Shown here in pieces: positions 4,197-6,483 of a stretch of 6,483 nt of DNA. The notes under the pieces are model-generated. The model was not told where the DNA came from. It ran no database searches and saw only the letters and a program-made list of their open reading frames with translations. The DNA lies in NCBI GenBank assembly GCA_900540685.1, contig UQGS01000079.1, positions 1 to 6,483 of the forward strand, written 5' to 3'. Both the position numbers and the translations under genes were made by a program. Positions within the stretch are counted from its first letter, which is position 1, and every line of letters begins with the position of its first letter. The DNA is from an uncultured Catenibacterium sp. (GTDB lineage Bacteria > Bacillota_I > Bacilli_A > Erysipelotrichales > Coprobacillaceae).

Positions 4197-6332
4197 ATGA
4201 GAAAAAAAACAACAAGTACAAAGGCAACTACTGTTAAAACAGAAACAGCTAAAAAAGCTGCTCCTGCAAAAGAAACAACTAAGAAGACAACAGCTGTAAA
4301 GGCTGAAACTAAAAAGGTAGAGCCTGTAAAGGAAACTGCTACTAAGGTAGAAGTAGTAAAGGAAGCTGAACCTAAAAAGGAAACAGCTAAGAAGACTACA
4401 GCTACAAAGAAAACTACAACTAAGAAAGCTGCTCCTAAAAAGACAGCTGCTAAGAAAACTGCAGCTACAAAAACAGAGGCAGTTAAAGAGGATGTTCCTG
4501 TAAAGGAAACAACTGCTAAAGTAGAAACAGTAAAGGAAGCTGAACCTAAAAAGGAAACAGCTAAAAAGACTGCAACAAAGAAAGCAGCAACTAAGAAGAC
4601 TACAGCTACTAAGAAAACAACAGCTAAAAAAGCTGAAGCTAAGAGTGAAGCTGTAAAAGAAGAAGCACCTAAAAAGACAACTAAGAAAGCTACTACAAAG
4701 AAGACAACTAAGAAGGCTACAGCTGCTAAGAAAGAAACAGTTAAGAAGGAAGAACCTAAAGCAAGCGAAACAGTTGCTCCGGAAGTAGAAAAGAAAGTTG
4801 AAGTAGAACCTGAAGTAGTTGTTCAGGAAACTCCTGTTGAAGAAGCACCTGCTCCAGCTCCAGTTGATTTAGGACCACGTAGAAGTGTAGCATTCATCGG
4901 CTCTGAATGTTATCCATTTGTAAAGACTGGTGGATTAGGAGACGTTATGTCTGCTCTTCCTAAGAGTCTTGCTAAATTGAATTGTGATGTTAAGGTTATT
5001 ATTCCTAGATATAAGTGTATTCCTCAGAAGTTCCAGGAAAAGATGGAATATAAAGGTTCATTCTCTATGGACTTATGTGCTGATGGTAAACAGTATTATG
5101 TAGGTATTATGGAATACCAGGAAGATGGCGTTGTTTATGATTTCATTGATAACGATGAATTCTTCTCTTGGGGTAATCCATATACTAATCTTATCGATGA
5201 TATTCCTAAATTCTGTTATTTTGGTAAAGCTGCTCTTGCTGCACTTAACTATTTAGATTGGACACCTGATGTTGTACATTGTCATGACTGGCAGGCTGCA
5301 TTAGTTCCTCTATACTTAAGAACATGCTTTAAAGACAGTAATGTAGGACGTGCAAGTTGTGTACTTACTATTCATAACTTAAGATTCCAGGGAATCTATG
5401 ATAGAAAGACTATTCAGTACTGGTCAGGACTTCCTGATTATGTATTCAATAAAGACTGCCTCACACAGAATTGGTTAGATGCCAATATGTTGAAGGGTGG
5501 TATTACTTATAGTAATGTTGTCACTACTGTAAGTAACACATATGCTGGTGAAATCCAGACTGAAGAATATGGTGAAGGTCTTGAAGAACACTTAAGATAT
5601 CATCATAACAAGCTTGTAGGTATCGTAAATGGTATTGATACAGATATCTGGAATCCAGCAACTGATAAGCTATTAGCTGCTCCATATGATAGCCAGAATG
5701 TTATTGAAAACAAGAAAGCAAATAAGAAAGCTTTACAGGAATCATTAGGATTAGAAGTAGATGATCATAAGATTGTTATTGGTCTTATTTCACGTTTGAC
5801 AAACCAGAAGGGTCTAGATCTTGTGAATAATGTCATTCCACATATTATGGATGAACATACACAGGTTGTTGTATTAGGTACAGGTGATGCTGAATATGAA
5901 GATGCATTCCGTTATTATGAAAACCAGTATAAGGGTAACTTCTGTGCTTATATTGCCTACAATGAAAATGTAGCTCATAACATCTATGCTGGATGTGATG
6001 CATTATTAGTACCATCTAGATTTGAACCATGTGGATTAACTCAGTTAATTAGTATGAGATATGGTTCAGTACCAATCGTAAGAGAAACAGGTGGATTAAA
6101 AGATACAGTACAGCCTTATAACTTATTTGATAACACTGGTAATGGATTTACATTCGATAGATATGAAAGTGGACTTTTATATGATGCAATCAATCGTGCT
6201 AAGACACTTTATTTCGAAAATAGAACATACTGGGATGACATGGTAGTTCGTAACATGAACAAAGATGTCTCTTGGGAACAGAGTGCAAAACACTACAAAG
6301 ATATGTATGTAGGATTAACACCTAAATATTAA
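4197..6332 (+). CDS. glgA: Glycogen synthase with polycationic N-terminal extension
   Basis: A 711-residue protein. Residues 229-711 are a complete GT5 glycogen/starch synthase (ADP-glucose-dependent, GT-B fold), about the usual 480-residue length, which adds glucose from ADP-glucose to the growing alpha-1,4-glucan in the cytosol. Landmarks: KTGGL at 243-247 (ADP-glucose binding), VVHCHDW with His363, GIVNGID, SRLTNQKGLD with Arg533 and Lys538 (spaced like E. coli Arg300 and Lys305), RFEPCGL with the catalytic Glu610, and ETGGL at 630-634. Residues 1-190 or so are an extension dominated by Lys, Ala, Thr and Glu in KKTTAKKA-like tracts, followed by an acidic and proline-rich linker to about 227. 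It resembles the tails of histone H1-like bacterial proteins and has no signal peptide. The start ATG (4197-4199) has GGAG at 4186-4189, and the extension is in frame from it without interruption. No other glg gene is in the window. The enzyme assignment is firm. The role of the tail is unknown. Confidence 0.95.
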   Translation: MRKKTTSTKATTVKTETAKKAAPAKETTKKTTAVKAETKKVEPVKETATKVEVVKEAEPKKETAKKTTATKKTTTKKAAPKKTAAKKTAATKTEAVKEDVPVKETTAKVETVKEAEPKKETAKKTATKKAATKKTTATKKTTAKKAEAKSEAVKEEAPKKTTKKATTKKTTKKATAAKKETVKKEEPKASETVAPEVEKKVEVEPEVVVQETPVEEAPAPAPVDLGPRRSVAFIGSECYPFVKTGGLGDVMSALPKSLAKLNCDVKVIIPRYKCIPQKFQEKMEYKGSFSMDLCADGKQYYVGIMEYQEDGVVYDFIDNDEFFSWGNPYTNLIDDIPKFCYFGKAALAALNYLDWTPDVVHCHDWQAALVPLYLRTCFKDSNVGRASCVLTIHNLRFQGIYDRKTIQYWSGLPDYVFNKDCLTQNWLDANMLKGGITYSNVVTTVSNTYAGEIQTEEYGEGLEEHLRYHHNKLVGIVNGIDTDIWNPATDKLLAAPYDSQNVIENKKANKKALQESLGLEVDDHKIVIGLISRLTNQKGLDLVNNVIPHIMDEHTQVVVLGTGDAEYEDAFRYYENQYKGNFCAYIAYNENVAHNIYAGCDALLVPSRFEPCGLTQLISMRYGSVPIVRETGGLKDTVQPYNLFDNTGNGFTFDRYESGLLYDAINRAKTLYFENRTYWDDMVVRNMNKDVSWEQSAKHYKDMYVGLTPKY
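4356..4390 (+). repeat. 35-bp direct repeat in the glgA extension, copy 1
   Basis: This is identical to 4530-4564, at a distance of 174 bp or 58 codons, in frame. Both encode VKEAEPKKETAK, and similarity continues on both sides (KVE before, KKT after). It points to growth of the low-complexity tail by internal duplication. Confidence 0.9.
4530..4564 (+). repeat. 35-bp direct repeat in the glgA extension, copy 2
   Basis: This is the second exact copy of 4356-4390, in the same reading frame. The downstream sequence then diverges in order of KKT/AATKK tracts, consistent with later slippage or substitution. Confidence 0.9.
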
Positions 6333-6390
6333 TGTGAACAAAAATGGGTAATTTAAAATAACTAGGGGTTTCCTATATTTTAGTTATTAT

Positions 6391-6421
6391 GAATCACGGG
6401 GTGAAAGTCACCCCGTGATTC
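6391..6421 (+). terminator. Probable glgA terminator (hairpin in right repeat)
   Basis: The same 14-bp stem with 3-nt loop lies 58 bp downstream of the glgA stop. Here the plus-strand transcript continues into CTTTATAG, a short U-rich run that makes a moderate Rho-independent terminator. Because it belongs to the repeated segment, glgA may be using a terminator that arrived with that segment. No other hairpin is evident between 6333 and 6390 apart from the weaker 8-bp inverted repeat mirrored from 96-127. Confidence 0.65.
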
Positions 6422-6430
6422 TTTATAGTC

Positions 6431-6483
6431 TAGAAGTCTATTTCAGAAATATCTAAATCTAACGATGAGTCTTCATCGTTATT
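6431..6483 (-). CDS. 3' end of the same unidentified gene, inverted copy (partial)
   Basis: On the minus strand this repeats the 17-codon acidic tail seen at 1-53, with the stop at 6431-6433. It would converge with glgA, and the two would share the hairpin at 6391-6421. It cannot be assigned to a family from this fragment. If the window ends are assembly edges, both partial tails may come from one dispersed gene family. Confidence 0.4.

Larger units (their letters stand above)
6345..6483. repeat. 139-bp inverted repeat, right copy
   Basis: This is the perfect reverse complement of 1-139 and ends on the last base of the window. It begins 13 bp after the glgA stop codon. It places the hairpin at 6391-6421 where it could terminate glgA transcription, and an inward-reading gene tail at 6431-6483 on the minus strand, convergent with glgA. 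The same alternatives apply as for the left copy: insertion-sequence end, inversion arm or assembly edge. Confidence 0.97.

Noticed and set aside
1..6483. Linear plasmid or phage genome with terminal inverted repeats
   Set aside because: There are no replication, partition, terminal-protein or phage structural genes, and glgA is a typical chromosomal gene. The gene tail reading in from the edges indicates that sequence continues outside.

Overview
The window reads as an AT-rich Bacillota (Firmicutes) chromosomal segment. The Shine-Dalgarno sites (AAGGAGG, GAGGTGA, AGGTGA, GGAG), the TTGATT/TATAAT-type promoters and the gene families fit a gut member of the Erysipelotrichia or Coprobacillaceae. 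That placement is inference from general family knowledge, since no taxonomic marker gene is present.

The most obvious structural fact is that the window is bounded exactly by a perfect 139-bp inverted repeat (1-139 and 6345-6483). Each copy carries, from the outside inward, what looks like the last 17 codons and stop of an inward-reading gene, then a strong 14-bp hairpin, then a second weaker hairpin. The two ends are therefore inverted copies of one multicopy 3' gene end, plausibly an insertion-sequence transposase. They could mark flanking inverted mobile elements, an invertible segment, or simply a contig that was broken at a repeat.

Left half, 140-3315, all on the minus strand, is an accessory and partly decaying stretch. 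In minus-strand order it holds: an AAA ATPase of the AAA_14/DUF4143 type (intact); a complete DinJ/YafQ-type toxin-antitoxin pair with a clear promoter, a 15-bp palindromic operator and a hairpin at the end of the toxin gene; a DUF1016/YhcG nuclease-family gene broken by an internal deletion, a frameshift and loss of its C-terminal nuclease half; and a small Xre-type regulator cut short next to the left repeat. Between the ATPase and a divergently transcribed acidic 130-residue protein lies a 33-bp-period tandem repeat (3375-3490), just upstream of the ATPase promoter.

Right half, 3593-6332, is on the plus strand: the acidic protein of unknown function, a 211-bp gap with a candidate promoter and hairpin leader, and glgA, a full GT5 glycogen synthase with an unusual N-terminal extension of about 227 residues made mostly of Lys, Ala, Thr and Glu. 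The hairpin in the right copy of the 139-bp repeat begins 58 bp after the glgA stop and may end its transcript.

The genes do not form one pathway. glgA is a housekeeping carbohydrate-storage gene. The rest resembles a small accessory island of stability or defence-associated genes in various states of decay. The points most worth following are the terminal repeat, the 33-bp repeat array beside the ATPase, and the polycationic tail on GlgA.
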